A stretch of 64,000 nt of DNA from Fibrobacter sp. UWB13 (lineage in GTDB: Bacteria > Fibrobacterota > Fibrobacteria > Fibrobacterales > Fibrobacteraceae), in assembly GCF_900177805.1 (NCBI RefSeq), contig NZ_FXAX01000001.1, positions 310,001 through 374,000 on the forward strand, given 5' to 3'. Positions within the stretch are counted from its first letter, which is position 1. The number at the start of each line of letters is the position of its first letter. Both the position numbers and the translations under genes were made by a program. Shown one piece after another: positions 54,001 through 62,656 of the stretch. Below the pieces are notes generated by a model. That model had not been told where the DNA came from, ran no database searches, and saw only the letters and a list, made by a program, of their open reading frames with translations.

Positions 54001-57000
54001 ACGGCAATTTCCACTACGAACCTTGCGAATCATCTATCTTATAATGATTTGAAAATGGTGATTACGCCGACGGTTACGCAGCTTCATTACGACCTTGTTT
54101 TCGCTATCCCAGAAGATATGCGTGATGCTGATATTTATGTGTCTAACAAGAAAAATAAATCGACGAATAAGTTAGAACTGGATTGGTTTGATAAACTGGA
54201 CGATGTCACTGCTGAAAATGTCAAGGCTCCGAAACTTCTCAATTCTGATGGCTGTCGCATTAACTGGAAACTTGAAAGCTCTAGCCTAACGCACGAGACT
54301 CTCGATATCCAGCAAGAATTGCAGTACTTGACCTCCAAGGAAGAAAATAGCCTTGCTGTGAATACGCTTGTTCCGGATATCGATAATCCTGCTTGCCCGT
54401 CTGCAAACGTCACGGTAGACAAGCATACGATTCAATTAAATCGTGATGGTGATGGAGACCTTTTTGCGGTGCAGAAACTGCCTTATCCTTCGGCAACAAC
54501 TCAGGGGGCTATCGATACGATTGTCCTTAAGCATTCGTTTAAGAAAGATGCTAATGATAAATATTATCTCGATGTGCCTGTTGCGCGTGATGCTGATGGT
54601 AGTGAACTCGGTATCAAGCTTTCGTTTAAAGCGAATGCTAAGGACGGCAATTTGTTCAAGTCCTTGTTATATGATGATATGACTGGCGTAGCAGCGAACT
54701 TTGTACCGTTGCTTGAAGGCGAAAATATCGATATGAAATCGAATTTGAAAATGAAAGTTGAGTTCATTGAGCTTGTACCGGTCTATGTCACTTACGATTT
54801 GTCTTTGACTTCTGCGGCGGATTCTGCAAAAACTTATTTGCCGGCTGACGCTTCTTCAACAGCAACCCTTGAAATGGTAAAAGCAGATGACGAAATTGAA
54901 TTCTGGAGCCCGTATCGTACAGATGTGTGCTTTGCAGGCTGGTCCAATGTAAAGGCTGAAAGCTTCACGGATGCCGACCCGCGTTGGGTTTCTCTGAATT
55001 CGTCGAATTATATTGACTTTAGCAATGATCAAGATCATCCGACGACGCTTTATGCCATTTGGCGTGAATGCCCGGTTACACTTCCGATAAGAGCAACTGC
55101 TCTCAAGAGTGGCTTGGAACACGCAACGCTTGTCGTTTATCAGCCGTTTGGTAAAGATTCTTTGCGCCATGTGATTACGGACGAGATTGTAGCCCTTGCG
55201 GGTCCAGATTTTGACTTCTATGTGGATGATGTCCGTACAAAGGCGGATGTTGGCTATAGCTTGGATTATACGAGCTTCAAGGTCTCTTATGTGGATCCGG
55301 CAACCTCTGAATCTGTCGAAGTTACTCCGAGTGAAGGTGCATGGCGCTTGAAACCGGAAACTCTGCCGCAGACGACTGTGTATTCGTTCACGGCTAAGGT
55401 GACAAAGGATGAATACAAACTCGTCTTTAACGATAACTCGTCGGGCGAAGCTTACTTCGGTGATTCCTGGACTCCGCTCATGACAAAGGAATCGTTTGCA
55501 GAAGATGAAGACACGAAGAACTGGAATGTGTCGGTTAATTACAATGTTGAAAGCACCAATACGGAATTCCCGTTTGCGCTCTATCGTAAAGGTCTTTGCA
55601 TGAATGGTTATACGTTCGATGTCGATGACGATGCGAACGGCGTGTATACTGAACTGAATGAACCTTTCATAGAAAAGTTTAAAGAACTTGGCAAGAATTT
55701 GAAGAAACCGGTAAAGCTGTATGCCAATTGGTCTCAGTGCCAGACTCCTGGCGTGGAAGTGGAACTTGCTGATGCTGACAAGGGCTCTTACACGTTTACC
55801 AGAAAGTTTGATTTGGGCGAAGGCGAAGAAGCTGAGCGTTCTTACTCGTTCGACTCTGACAAGATGTTCGTGCCTTCCGAAATGGGCGATATCTCGTTTA
55901 CGGGAGTTTCGTTCACAATCAAGAGCGGGGCAGGTGTTGTTCTCGATGCCTCGGCTGGTATTGGTTATCGCACGGGCTCGGAATGGAGCGATTGGATGGG
56001 TAGTCTCTTGACTATTAAACCGGATATGGAAGCCATTCGACTTTCGCTCCTCAAGAGTTCTTATGAATTCGTTTACGATATGAACGCTCCTGAAGATGCG
56101 ATGGTCTTTGTGAACCCGGCAATAAAGGAGCACGAATCTTATGAGCTTAATCGCTCAACGGAATCTAAGGACCTCCAGTCTCTCGATGTTTTGGGTCGTA
56201 CGGATGCTTGCCTTGTCGGCTGGGCTTTGGATGCTAATGGCGAAAATATGCTAGAAGCGTTTAATCTCGATGCTCTCCGCACGCTCGATGCCTTCGAAAA
56301 GGCTCGCAAGTCTACGGAAACGTTGTATGCCGTCTGGAAAGAAAAGGGTGATGCTTGCACTCCTAAGACGTTCAAGGTCGCCTCAGGTTGGAGTGCCGAA
56401 GAAGGCGTATTCACAATATCTTACAGGTACGAAGACAAGACGTACAGCTTTGAAGTGACTGAAGATGGCGTTGAAATTCCTGCGGTTGCTGGTGTTGAAG
56501 TTGGAGTCTCGTTTGCAGGCTCGAATGCTTACCAGTTTGACAATGTTATAGCAGGTCGTGATATTGCCGGCAACTTGCTCTTTAGCCTTGACAATGGTGG
56601 CTTCTTTACGGTGTCGGACGCTCAGTCGGATGTTCAGTTGTCGACGGGTGCGATCCCGACGGAATTTGCCTTTGTGTTCAATGCCAATGTAGGCGACGCT
56701 AACGTATTTGCGGGAACTGAATTTGCACATCAGGTTCCGGGAATGTTCTACGCTTATAATCAGGAATTGCCGATGGACCTCTATCGTGCCGATGCTGAAT
56801 TGGTGGGATGGGCATTCAAGTCTGATGTGGGAGAAAACGACTTTGTATGGCAATCTATTAATGATCGCTTTATCGAAGAATATGAAAAGTTTGTGATGCA
56901 GTATGGCGCATCGTTCGGTACGGATACTCTCTATGCCGTGTGGAAAAAGAAGTCTATGAAGACTTACACGGTGACTGCCGATAGCGCAAACAAGGGTACG

Positions 57001-59409
57001 CTCACGTTTACGCAGAATGTTGGCGATACGGTGTTCTCAATCGTTGTCCCGAAGACTGGCTTGAAGGTCCCTGCAACGGACGATATTGAAGTCACAGCCC
57101 ATTTTGATGTGATTAATTCCTGGACGCTCGATGAAGGCTTGCCGTTAGTCTGGACGAATGCCAAGGGTAAGAAGGAATCGACTGCAAATGATGTGACTAG
57201 ACCGATTACTGGCGATGTCAAGATCACCGCTCTTGCAACGTTCAAGGAAATTCATCTTGTGTTCGACATCCCGTCGGATAAGGGCTTGTTCTATGGTGAC
57301 GACTGGAGCAAACATGGTGACTTTGATTCGGATGATGGTAAGCTTTCGTTCCCGACGCTTGTCTACGATACGGATCGCTGCCTTGCCGGTTGGAGCATCC
57401 AGTCTGAATCCGGTTCTGCCTGGACTGACTTGAACGAACGCTTGGTGGATTCGCTTTATAAGGTTTACCCGACGATGAACGACTTGTCGAATATCAAGTT
57501 GTACGCCCGCTGGACGACCAATGTGGAAGAATGCGCGGGTAACATCACGAAGGCAACTGTCGAAATGGAACATGGCGATGTGCAGCTTGTCGAAAAGAAG
57601 GACAAGTCCACGCTTGTGCATAAGTTCAATAAGAATGGCACGATGATGTTGCCTGCTGAACTTGATGGCAAGAACTGGACGTTGAAGGCAATCCCGGATT
57701 CTAGCTACACGCTTGACTCTCTTGTCGTGATGAACGGTAAGAAGGTCGATACTGTGCTTTATGATGGCGACAAGTTGCCGAAGAACATGAAAAACGCTAC
57801 GTTGAAGGCTTACTTCGGTAAGGCGAACAAGACGCCTGTCGAAATTGTGAACAAGCACTTCTCTCAGAGCGGTAACACAATCTGTGTGAACATCAAGGCT
57901 AGCGAATTCGAAGTGACGCGCGGTGTTTCTGCCAAGGTCGAAATTATCGATGTGGCTAAGGATGCTGTTGTGGTGGATACGGTGCTTACCGATTCTGCAG
58001 CGATGGCGTTCTCGGATGAAATCACGTTGCGTATGTTACAGCCGGGCAAGTACAAGGTTCGCGTTGTGATTGGCGACGAAAAGGAAACGGACGAATACAG
58101 TCAGGAATTTACGGTCGATTCTCAGGTGGCTTCGCTTAAGGCAGAACGCTGGCAGATGGTTTCACTCACGGCGGTGGATACGTCTTTGATCCAGTGGAAT
58201 GAAGGCATTTCCTTCTACTGGTGGGATGAAACCCGCGTTGGTGATTTTTGGCAGTACCATGCATATAAGCAAGGCGATGAAATTGACGCTTCTCGCGGTG
58301 TCTGGGTCAGCTCTAAGCATGAAGGCTCTCTCGTGATGCGTACCGATTTCGAAGATGATGGAAAGGATATTGTCTGGAATCTCGATAGTGTAACGACGGG
58401 CTGGAACCTTGTTGCCAATCCGCATGGCTGGTATGTTGATTTGTTCAGCATGAACGAATCGGCTCGCAAGAATGTGGACGAAGAATCCGAAATCACCTTC
58501 TGGCAATACGACAGCGAAAAAGGTGAATACAAGGAAACTCGTTACTTGGCACCTTATGAAGCTGCTTGGGTAAAGGTTTCTAAGAAGACGAAGTGGAAAG
58601 TTTCTGCAGAACCGGTATATGTGATCCATTCTGTCGATGCTTCTAAAATTGATACGGTGCGTTTAGATTATCAGAAACCGGATGAAAATGCTAATAATTC
58701 GGGTAAATCTAATGCAAAGAGTGCTCTTGCAAAATCTTCGACTTCGGACCGCTGGACTTTGCAGGCTATCCTCTCGGATAAGAATGGCAAGCGTGACTCT
58801 TGGAATATTCTGGGTGTCGGCAACAATCCGTTCGTGGCTGATGAACCGCCTACAAGTATGGGTGATCACGTGAACCTCTCGATTGTCGAAGGCAAGCGCT
58901 CTCTTGCCAAGTCTATCAAGAGTGCTAGCGACGAAACGGAATGGACGCTTGAACTCTCTGCTTCTGATGCTCGCGAAGGCTATCTCACGCTTGAAGGCGT
59001 TGACGGTGTCAAATCTCTCGGTTACCACGTGTATGTGATCATCGATGGCGTTACAATCGAAATGCAAGAAGGCAAGAAGTTGCAGGTGTCGCTCAACTCT
59101 AGCTCAAAGAAGGCTACGGTTCGAGTGGCTCGCTCTGCAAGAGTGGTGGCTAAGAATGTAATCAAGGGTCTCCGTTCGTCTCAGTTGGGCAACCAGTTGC
59201 ATGTGTCGTTCGATGCACCGGAAAGCCTTGCGGGTGAACGCACCAAGGTCGAACTCTTGGATGTGAAGGGTAAACTTTGGGCAACGGAATCTGCAAAGGC
59301 TGTCTTTGGCACGAACGCTGTATCGATGAATTTGCCTAAGCAGGGCGTTTACATCCTCCGCGTTCGCGTCGGCTCTCAGCAGCAATCGCAGCGCATTTTT
59401 TTGAAGTAG
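48082..59409 (+). CDS. 3775-residue secreted modular surface protein with Por-like C-terminal tail
   Basis: Sec signal peptide (residues 1-28, cleavage after AYA). Three tandem modules of 500-550 residues start near 45, 601 and 1154. Each has an FC-x-aromatic opening, a DI.FAG line (residues about 111, 677, 1228), an ISGLCH line, and then glycine-rich GLUG-like repeats (VGGIVGDN, AGGLFGQ, AGGLIGY), suggesting beta-helices. Residues about 2230-3146 hold five repeats ending LYAxWxxx (at about 2323, 2546, 2748, 2950, 3139), of the Listeria-Bacteroides/InlB B-repeat kind. The last 70 residues (VELLDVKGKLW...GVYILRVRVGSQ) look like a type IX sorting domain. Probably a surface adhesin or fibre. AGG precedes the ATG; the N-terminal half is visibly AT-richer than the C-terminal half. 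Confidence 0.85.
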   Translation: MSKNPFLFVLSAFLFVSASVGASSAYAADSGEGLQFCFYEDKEGNLDYPRLNFSQKTENDSRAATEVCFDKWYEANPTGSEPADASTYLNNWLSAKQGAIAFVRVTSDIKFAGRSIIGCAEGNNAFEGKMITLYSFQTLYSQIDPQTNEPYVISGLCHFGNVQIVAFIEKFSGTMYNMNFDDAYLNASATNSSAGIIAEGVTGLDGSRVFNGYIHDVKVTNSEFQGTNVGAIVGKGNTDISSAELHNVKIVGNSNTNSYVGGIVGDNTVRCLHADQGNVHPCSNAKNNGKSAGPFVLENVDLYGSITGQQSYVGGIAGSVTLNVQQEYHDISINGLRMNRSTYAGGLFGQVFYDGSDDASLGSAAVEHKLLIHDVSIEHGSFTTLGGAEDGYIAASLRAGGLIGYCDVGNNANNTDGADVEIYNVDNKIEVHIDNENNISAGGIIGNLMNSSSNENCNLSIYKTITEGDVIGGSDSYKMGYLVGEMVTSKIKLKQITDNSHYGDNDYVAAKGIGSIDPANWLNPPAPINATGTGLVVKRNFRNEVNGESAQTSLVADGSLKSGSDGYYIEDATTSDKYANGILETAALNQYQNNTGSSEEYLFCVKISADNEYLYLKQINSSETAPEGYTCYDYWYDRSGQHDQIAAGIFDDASSRIQYWLDSRNDKKTAHVVVESDLHFAGRNVDGTCKTAKNEFNQLLTFSRHYQSNYSYTKGDYTIQGVGASDDGYRVISGLCYVTEYDTSAGFFRRFEGDMSKLAFDNAYFKTTKSNDHTGAGIIASGFGSASIKVTNSEFYGLAAGAVFGRGGGELTNVVVEDVKVNGEMYAGGLIGYWDYTFIQPLKLELDRVEADVNVSGGSGSYAGALIGYASGEENANNKINLNITDTYSKGNVKGASGAKLGYLIGAINQDNNSFDFSIHNNYHYGKDDGGATLGVGNWTSPGYWATGNPLISRNFRNAIEGEIEAAGTLKYSGSSLFIDPSNHSDLDIRNGAVSDKDFKSHRMAAVLGEAWSQVDGENEGLPIFAGSVSKSAPIKRVSFDVYGSGSFFAKADSAHKKILLDSIDAGLRFYEAGLNYISSIVLFTDSEGKLAQGDVDFVNSLLDDCSSWIEDDKRNDWGSTNWEKSCSEVPQQKISTTEQYTDHVTYVYLTKRMVKYFCYKTDSENSNNLFFYQYPAIAGESPSVGSCFEYWFREKEPNANIEHVVDAYGYAKLWFMYGQNTITLTSDIDFAGNTDGVCNDAPNAFRGEYLELDENDVFKSADNERYTISGLCHVDAAADVGFVKMANQKGVLTNVSFDKVFFNGKRAGLILVDLTSADEGDITDITVKNSKFIGSEFAGAIAGFAEGVRNIRNVILEKDTVISEKTAGGAFGWIYAQYNSYGLNVGGLLAYDVTVVSRNDDFAGGLIGKISIGRAGAVLVSNAFDGSVEGYKAGGLVGLIEDYSGQDGTTLSVWQNYVIGDVKFSNVGGFLIAEVYWDDDYNNQYLFNVKDNYHYSENDVTAPIGMLGGTKVENWKNFDASAYADGSSFTHNFRNAVDDLEADGDLRYAIKPVYKSATESYSNGVIPSEQMKSRRMAAVLNMGATSLYWTLVDEENDGLPIFKGSTSAASKPVYAISFDYETFSTFADETSKKILNDAIEDGSRVLEYIPQYPDGGIVLFTDVDGRLDPDDVAFVKSLMGEDGLWYDASYPKLDADQVYSYNVAYIPTVYTYKKALVMDVAVHVCSDNGNSGCLDGSEVLVPKEGATWNGYSIDFNGVPMTEYTFNYMGGGYPTLVMSDFSSHLYMLYSPDFYHINSKNAIQSSIHKAVLYNFEELLDGLTDNEKSDLESGTVYNDTIHLYYVFGNTAPEYKFPVENKGTSPVVVKSFLENANGMGRKQVYETVIDANETVNVPLMRTTVAPTDLGYSLEWNAEFGLGSVFSGIHDVISTENDYIASAEDFHKNSYTKSWMVTGASGKPLTVNDSVYMDSIITAISTTNLANHLSYNDLKMVITPTVTQLHYDLVFAIPEDMRDADIYVSNKKNKSTNKLELDWFDKLDDVTAENVKAPKLLNSDGCRINWKLESSSLTHETLDIQQELQYLTSKEENSLAVNTLVPDIDNPACPSANVTVDKHTIQLNRDGDGDLFAVQKLPYPSATTQGAIDTIVLKHSFKKDANDKYYLDVPVARDADGSELGIKLSFKANAKDGNLFKSLLYDDMTGVAANFVPLLEGENIDMKSNLKMKVEFIELVPVYVTYDLSLTSAADSAKTYLPADASSTATLEMVKADDEIEFWSPYRTDVCFAGWSNVKAESFTDADPRWVSLNSSNYIDFSNDQDHPTTLYAIWRECPVTLPIRATALKSGLEHATLVVYQPFGKDSLRHVITDEIVALAGPDFDFYVDDVRTKADVGYSLDYTSFKVSYVDPATSESVEVTPSEGAWRLKPETLPQTTVYSFTAKVTKDEYKLVFNDNSSGEAYFGDSWTPLMTKESFAEDEDTKNWNVSVNYNVESTNTEFPFALYRKGLCMNGYTFDVDDDANGVYTELNEPFIEKFKELGKNLKKPVKLYANWSQCQTPGVEVELADADKGSYTFTRKFDLGEGEEAERSYSFDSDKMFVPSEMGDISFTGVSFTIKSGAGVVLDASAGIGYRTGSEWSDWMGSLLTIKPDMEAIRLSLLKSSYEFVYDMNAPEDAMVFVNPAIKEHESYELNRSTESKDLQSLDVLGRTDACLVGWALDANGENMLEAFNLDALRTLDAFEKARKSTETLYAVWKEKGDACTPKTFKVASGWSAEEGVFTISYRYEDKTYSFEVTEDGVEIPAVAGVEVGVSFAGSNAYQFDNVIAGRDIAGNLLFSLDNGGFFTVSDAQSDVQLSTGAIPTEFAFVFNANVGDANVFAGTEFAHQVPGMFYAYNQELPMDLYRADAELVGWAFKSDVGENDFVWQSINDRFIEEYEKFVMQYGASFGTDTLYAVWKKKSMKTYTVTADSANKGTLTFTQNVGDTVFSIVVPKTGLKVPATDDIEVTAHFDVINSWTLDEGLPLVWTNAKGKKESTANDVTRPITGDVKITALATFKEIHLVFDIPSDKGLFYGDDWSKHGDFDSDDGKLSFPTLVYDTDRCLAGWSIQSESGSAWTDLNERLVDSLYKVYPTMNDLSNIKLYARWTTNVEECAGNITKATVEMEHGDVQLVEKKDKSTLVHKFNKNGTMMLPAELDGKNWTLKAIPDSSYTLDSLVVMNGKKVDTVLYDGDKLPKNMKNATLKAYFGKANKTPVEIVNKHFSQSGNTICVNIKASEFEVTRGVSAKVEIIDVAKDAVVVDTVLTDSAAMAFSDEITLRMLQPGKYKVRVVIGDEKETDEYSQEFTVDSQVASLKAERWQMVSLTAVDTSLIQWNEGISFYWWDETRVGDFWQYHAYKQGDEIDASRGVWVSSKHEGSLVMRTDFEDDGKDIVWNLDSVTTGWNLVANPHGWYVDLFSMNESARKNVDEESEITFWQYDSEKGEYKETRYLAPYEAAWVKVSKKTKWKVSAEPVYVIHSVDASKIDTVRLDYQKPDENANNSGKSNAKSALAKSSTSDRWTLQAILSDKNGKRDSWNILGVGNNPFVADEPPTSMGDHVNLSIVEGKRSLAKSIKSASDETEWTLELSASDAREGYLTLEGVDGVKSLGYHVYVIIDGVTIEMQEGKKLQVSLNSSSKKATVRVARSARVVAKNVIKGLRSSQLGNQLHVSFDAPESLAGERTKVELLDVKGKLWATESAKAVFGTNAVSMNLPKQGVYILRVRVGSQQQSQRIFLK

Positions 59410-59447
59410 CACAAGCTTAGCAACACAAGCTTTATAACAGCAAAAAG

Positions 59448-59472
59448 CCGCTCGGTTTCACCGAGCGGTTTT
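59448..59472. terminator. Bidirectional terminator after the giant gene
   Basis: Stem CCGCTCGG/CCGAGCGG with A5 before it and T4 after it, between two convergent genes. Confidence 0.85.
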
Positions 59473-59474
59473 GC

Positions 59475-60491
59475 TTATTCTTCCACAATCTCGAACGGCA
59501 CGTGTCCGAGCAGTGCGGCGTACTTCGGGAAATTCGACGGATACGTCTTGTATTTGCGATTGCGGTAGAGCTTCGCTTTCGAAGCTTTTGAAATGAGGAA
59601 AAATTCCGTGAACGCTTTCATGTAATCTGTAGCGTTCTTGGAACTGTTGAAATCGATGTGGATGCTCTTGCCCTTGACTGTCACGACGTTCGGCAACTTT
59701 TCCACTTCCGCAAGGAACGTCGGGCTATCCGCCGTCACAAGTATTTTACTTGTTTCATTGACGAGAGGGTGATGATGGGGCATCTCCTTCCTCAAAACAT
59801 TCATCGCTGCAATCATCAGCTTGCGCTTGCCTTTCTCTGGCAATTCCTTAAACGTGAATTCCTTGAAATCCCCAAGCTTATTCTGGAAGCGGAACGAAAT
59901 CGACGTGTAATTTTCGCCTAGCAGTTCACCGTAATGCGAAAGCTCTTGTTCTAAAATGGGCGAAGGCTTGAAAAGCTCGTTGAAGTATTTAGAGAATTCT
60001 TCGCCAACAGTATCTACGCACGAATAGAGATGGAACTGCTTGTGGCTCGAATCGAGCTGGCGTTCTAGCGCGGAATCGTTTTTAAAATCTATTCGGTAAA
60101 GCAATACGGGCTTCGCCACTTCACAATTGTGGCTAATTTCTTTTTCTCCAATAACCCAATTTACTTTGTTCGGTTGCAATATCTCTTGCAGTTCAAACGG
60201 CGATGTGTGATAAATCTTGAAATCGAGATTATGCTCGGTGGCGAATTTGTACGCACTAGCCATTCCGCGCAACCGGTCCGTAAGCCCGCCGTGCATCCAT
60301 TTGCCGTCTGCCATGAATATGAGCGTCTGGCGAGTCTCGCTATCGTCGCGACTTTCGCCATTTTCTGTGTAGCCATCGCGCAAATGCCTTAACTGAATCC
60401 CTCGCTCAATCAAATGGTCGTGAACGCGCTCCTCTCCGAGAACGCACCGCGCCATGCGAATAATGATTTCTTTGGGCGAGAGTGGAATCAC
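59475..60491 (-). CDS. Putative fucosyltransferase-like glycosyltransferase
   Basis: 338 residues. GGLTDRLRGMASAYKFATEHN near residue 68 resembles the GG-x-DRLRG donor-site motif of O-fucosyltransferase and NodZ-type enzymes, and the later TSISFRFQNKLGDF and ILVTADSPTFLAEVEKL fit the GT-B pattern of that group. The start is a GTG at 60491 overlapping the TGA of the upstream glycosyltransferase (GTGA), with AAAGG before it. Substrate unknown. Last gene of a three-gene minus-strand group. Confidence 0.65.
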   Translation of the reverse strand: MIPLSPKEIIIRMARCVLGEERVHDHLIERGIQLRHLRDGYTENGESRDDSETRQTLIFMADGKWMHGGLTDRLRGMASAYKFATEHNLDFKIYHTSPFELQEILQPNKVNWVIGEKEISHNCEVAKPVLLYRIDFKNDSALERQLDSSHKQFHLYSCVDTVGEEFSKYFNELFKPSPILEQELSHYGELLGENYTSISFRFQNKLGDFKEFTFKELPEKGKRKLMIAAMNVLRKEMPHHHPLVNETSKILVTADSPTFLAEVEKLPNVVTVKGKSIHIDFNSSKNATDYMKAFTEFFLISKASKAKLYRNRKYKTYPSNFPKYAALLGHVPFEIVEE

Positions 60492-61453
60492 GAAAGACCT
60501 TTCTTCAAAAGCTTGAAGAACAAAAAGCGGGGGAGGTACGAAATCAAAATTGCCATGCGGTTGCGCATGCGAATGCTCAAATCAAAGAACGTGCCAAAGC
60601 GGTATTTGCGAATCTGCGCAAGAGCTCTTTGGCGGTATTCCGCAACTTCTTCGGTGTCCTGCGTGCGCATCAAGACGCTAAAACTCGCGCTCACGAGCAT
60701 GCTGCGGGCAGCCTTGTAAAGCGCCTTTGACTTTGGCTTCATGGCTTCAAAAATGTTTTCGGCAATGTCGAGCAAAAGGACTATTTTTTGACGGTCTATC
60801 TGCGTGGCAAGTTCGCTTCCGGCGCGCTTGCGGTAAAAGTACAGCTTTGATTTTGTAATGGCGACCTTATTGGCTGCTAGCAAAATTTCGGGAACGACGG
60901 CGAAATCTTCGTAGATCGTTCCGGCTGGGAAAAACTTGTTTTTCCAGAGACTTGATTTGTACAGCTTGTTCCATGCGGAATAGTCAGGAACTTTGTCTTG
61001 GTACAAGGCTGTTCTCGTGGCGTCTTCAGCGGTAATGCTTGCAGAACTTGCAACCTCGACTGTAGTGCCGTCGACTTTGAACGATTCCTCGACTTGTTGC
61101 TGGTTACAGCATGCGATGTCTGCTTCGTGTTCCTTTGCTATGGAAATGAGCGCTTCAAGATAGTTCGGTGCTACGCAGTCATCGCTATCGATAAACGTAA
61201 CGTATTCCCCTCGCATAATCTTGAGCCCCGTATTGCGGGCTTCAGACGGACCTTTGTTCGGTTGTCCGATAAGCCTGAACCTGGCATCGGATGAGGCGTA
61301 GCTGGCGGCAATTCGCGCACTTTCATCGGTCGAACCGTCGTTGATAATGATAGCTTCAAAATCCGTAAAAGTCTGTGCAACGAGACTGTCGAGACAATCC
61401 TTGATGAATGCCTCGGTGTTGTACATGGGGATGATGACGCTTACGGCTGGCAT
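60488..61453 (-). CDS. Family 2 glycosyltransferase
   Basis: 321 residues from the ATG at 61453; a longer frame to 61669 only reads through the upstream gene. GT-A motifs: VSVIIPMYNTEAFIKDCLDSL, EAIIINDGSTDES, and DxD in TFIDSDDCVAPNYLEALI. The C-terminus has a basic amphipathic helix (FLFFKLLKKGLS), probably membrane-associated. The ATG overlaps the stop of the 171-residue gene (TAATG). Confidence 0.92.
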   Translation of the reverse strand: MPAVSVIIPMYNTEAFIKDCLDSLVAQTFTDFEAIIINDGSTDESARIAASYASSDARFRLIGQPNKGPSEARNTGLKIMRGEYVTFIDSDDCVAPNYLEALISIAKEHEADIACCNQQQVEESFKVDGTTVEVASSASITAEDATRTALYQDKVPDYSAWNKLYKSSLWKNKFFPAGTIYEDFAVVPEILLAANKVAITKSKLYFYRKRAGSELATQIDRQKIVLLLDIAENIFEAMKPKSKALYKAARSMLVSASFSVLMRTQDTEEVAEYRQRALAQIRKYRFGTFFDLSIRMRNRMAILISYLPRFLFFKLLKKGLS

Positions 61454-61968
61454 TATTTGCCTTCGCCCTCTTTTGTGATGCCTTGAATCACTTCGACCCA
61501 GCCGGCACGAACAAATGCTCCTGCCTGCACAAGATCGTTTTGGGCTTTCTCGTATGCCTTGAGAATGTTGTTGTATTCCGAAACGTCGCGTATCATCTTC
61601 ACATCGTGGTGAAGCTTCTTTTCGAGCATGTCCTGCTTCCACTGGGCGACATCGGCAAGGCACTTGCAAGAGGTGTCAAAGTTGTCTAAATAAGCTGGCA
61701 CGGTGTCGAGAAACGTTTTTTCGTACGGCTTAGCTTTGGACTTCGCTTCCTTGATGAGCGCTTTTTGTGAAACGACGTTCTTGCGCAGTTCGTCCATGAG
61801 CCTTACGATACGGACAAAATCCACCTGCGGCCAAATAAGGCTGAACGGCCACATCTTTTTCCAGTGGAACTTGAAAATGGATTCGTGCGCGGTATTCTTG
61901 GCACGCATCATTTCCTTGAGGTTATTGTAGATAATCTGGGAGGGTAATTTGGAAATATCTTCGCTCAT
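61453..61968 (-). CDS. Helical protein of unknown function, first gene of a glycosyltransferase operon
   Basis: 171 residues, rich in Lys, Glu and Leu with no signal peptide or membrane helix, so probably cytoplasmic and all-helical (ELRKNVVSQKALIKEAKSKA, SEYNNILKAYEKAQNDLV). No family recognised. It is translationally coupled to a glycosyltransferase and then to the fucosyltransferase-like gene, so a role in the same glycan pathway is likely. Confidence 0.65.
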   Translation of the reverse strand: MSEDISKLPSQIIYNNLKEMMRAKNTAHESIFKFHWKKMWPFSLIWPQVDFVRIVRLMDELRKNVVSQKALIKEAKSKAKPYEKTFLDTVPAYLDNFDTSCKCLADVAQWKQDMLEKKLHHDVKMIRDVSEYNNILKAYEKAQNDLVQAGAFVRAGWVEVIQGITKEGEGK

Positions 61969-62084
61969 ACGAGAAGAATATAAAAAATAGGCGCGTAAGT
62001 TCTCTATTTTTACTTTAAATTTGCTTGATTTTTTTAAATTAAAGTTTAGATTGTTTCTGAAACGACTTTTTCTAAAGGAATACT

Positions 62085-62645
62085 ATGGATAAAAAGAAAA
62101 TGAAGATCCTCGTCGTGGCTGACGTTGTCATCCTCGTCGCTCTCATCATTATCCTGATGACGCTCAAGGGCGGCTATGAGGAACAGGCAAAGCGTACCGC
62201 AAACGAACAGGAATCGGCTTATTTGGAAAAGAATACTCAGGTTCTCGTGGAACAGTGGCGTTCTGTGGACCAGTACAGCATGGCTTGGAAGCTTGTTTAC
62301 ACGGTGCTCTCCGGTGCTAAGAGCGAAGCCGCATTCAAGAGCGCTCTTGCTGCTATCGAATCCGACAAGGATGCTCGCTTCAAGCAGATTTCTCACCTTT
62401 ACACTGGCGCTGGCATTAATGACGCTGTGCAGAACGGCATTTTCCAGAAGGCTGGCCTTGCTGAAGGCTCGATTCTCCTCAAGAACGAAAAGGGTTCTAA
62501 GGAAGTCGCTTGCGGTAAGAATTGCGTTGTGAAGTTCAGCTATGCCAAGGGCAAGCTCAAGAACGTTGACTACAGCGCATTGGTCCAGTATAACCTTGCA
62601 AACAGCCTCAAGATTGAAAAGCCGGCTGAATACCATTTTGAATAA
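62085..62645 (+). CDS. Membrane-anchored small protein, related to the next gene
   Basis: 186 residues. Short basic cytoplasmic start (MDKKKMK), one membrane helix (ILVVADVVILVALIIILMTL, 8-27), then a soluble part of about 155 residues, probably periplasmic, starting GGYEEQAKRT. Two cysteines (VACGKNCVVKF) could form a disulfide. Codon use is strongly biased, as in well-expressed genes. The next gene repeats the layout. Function unknown. No good ribosome-binding site could be assigned beyond AAAGGAATACT. Confidence 0.7.
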   Translation: MDKKKMKILVVADVVILVALIIILMTLKGGYEEQAKRTANEQESAYLEKNTQVLVEQWRSVDQYSMAWKLVYTVLSGAKSEAAFKSALAAIESDKDARFKQISHLYTGAGINDAVQNGIFQKAGLAEGSILLKNEKGSKEVACGKNCVVKFSYAKGKLKNVDYSALVQYNLANSLKIEKPAEYHFE

Positions 62646-62656
62646 GGGAGAACGTC

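Noticed and set aside
54856-56133. 425-codon minus-strand open frame inside the giant surface-protein gene
   Set aside because: Lies opposite the InlB-type repeats; its composition (many Ile, Arg, His) is what the reverse strand of that codon use produces.
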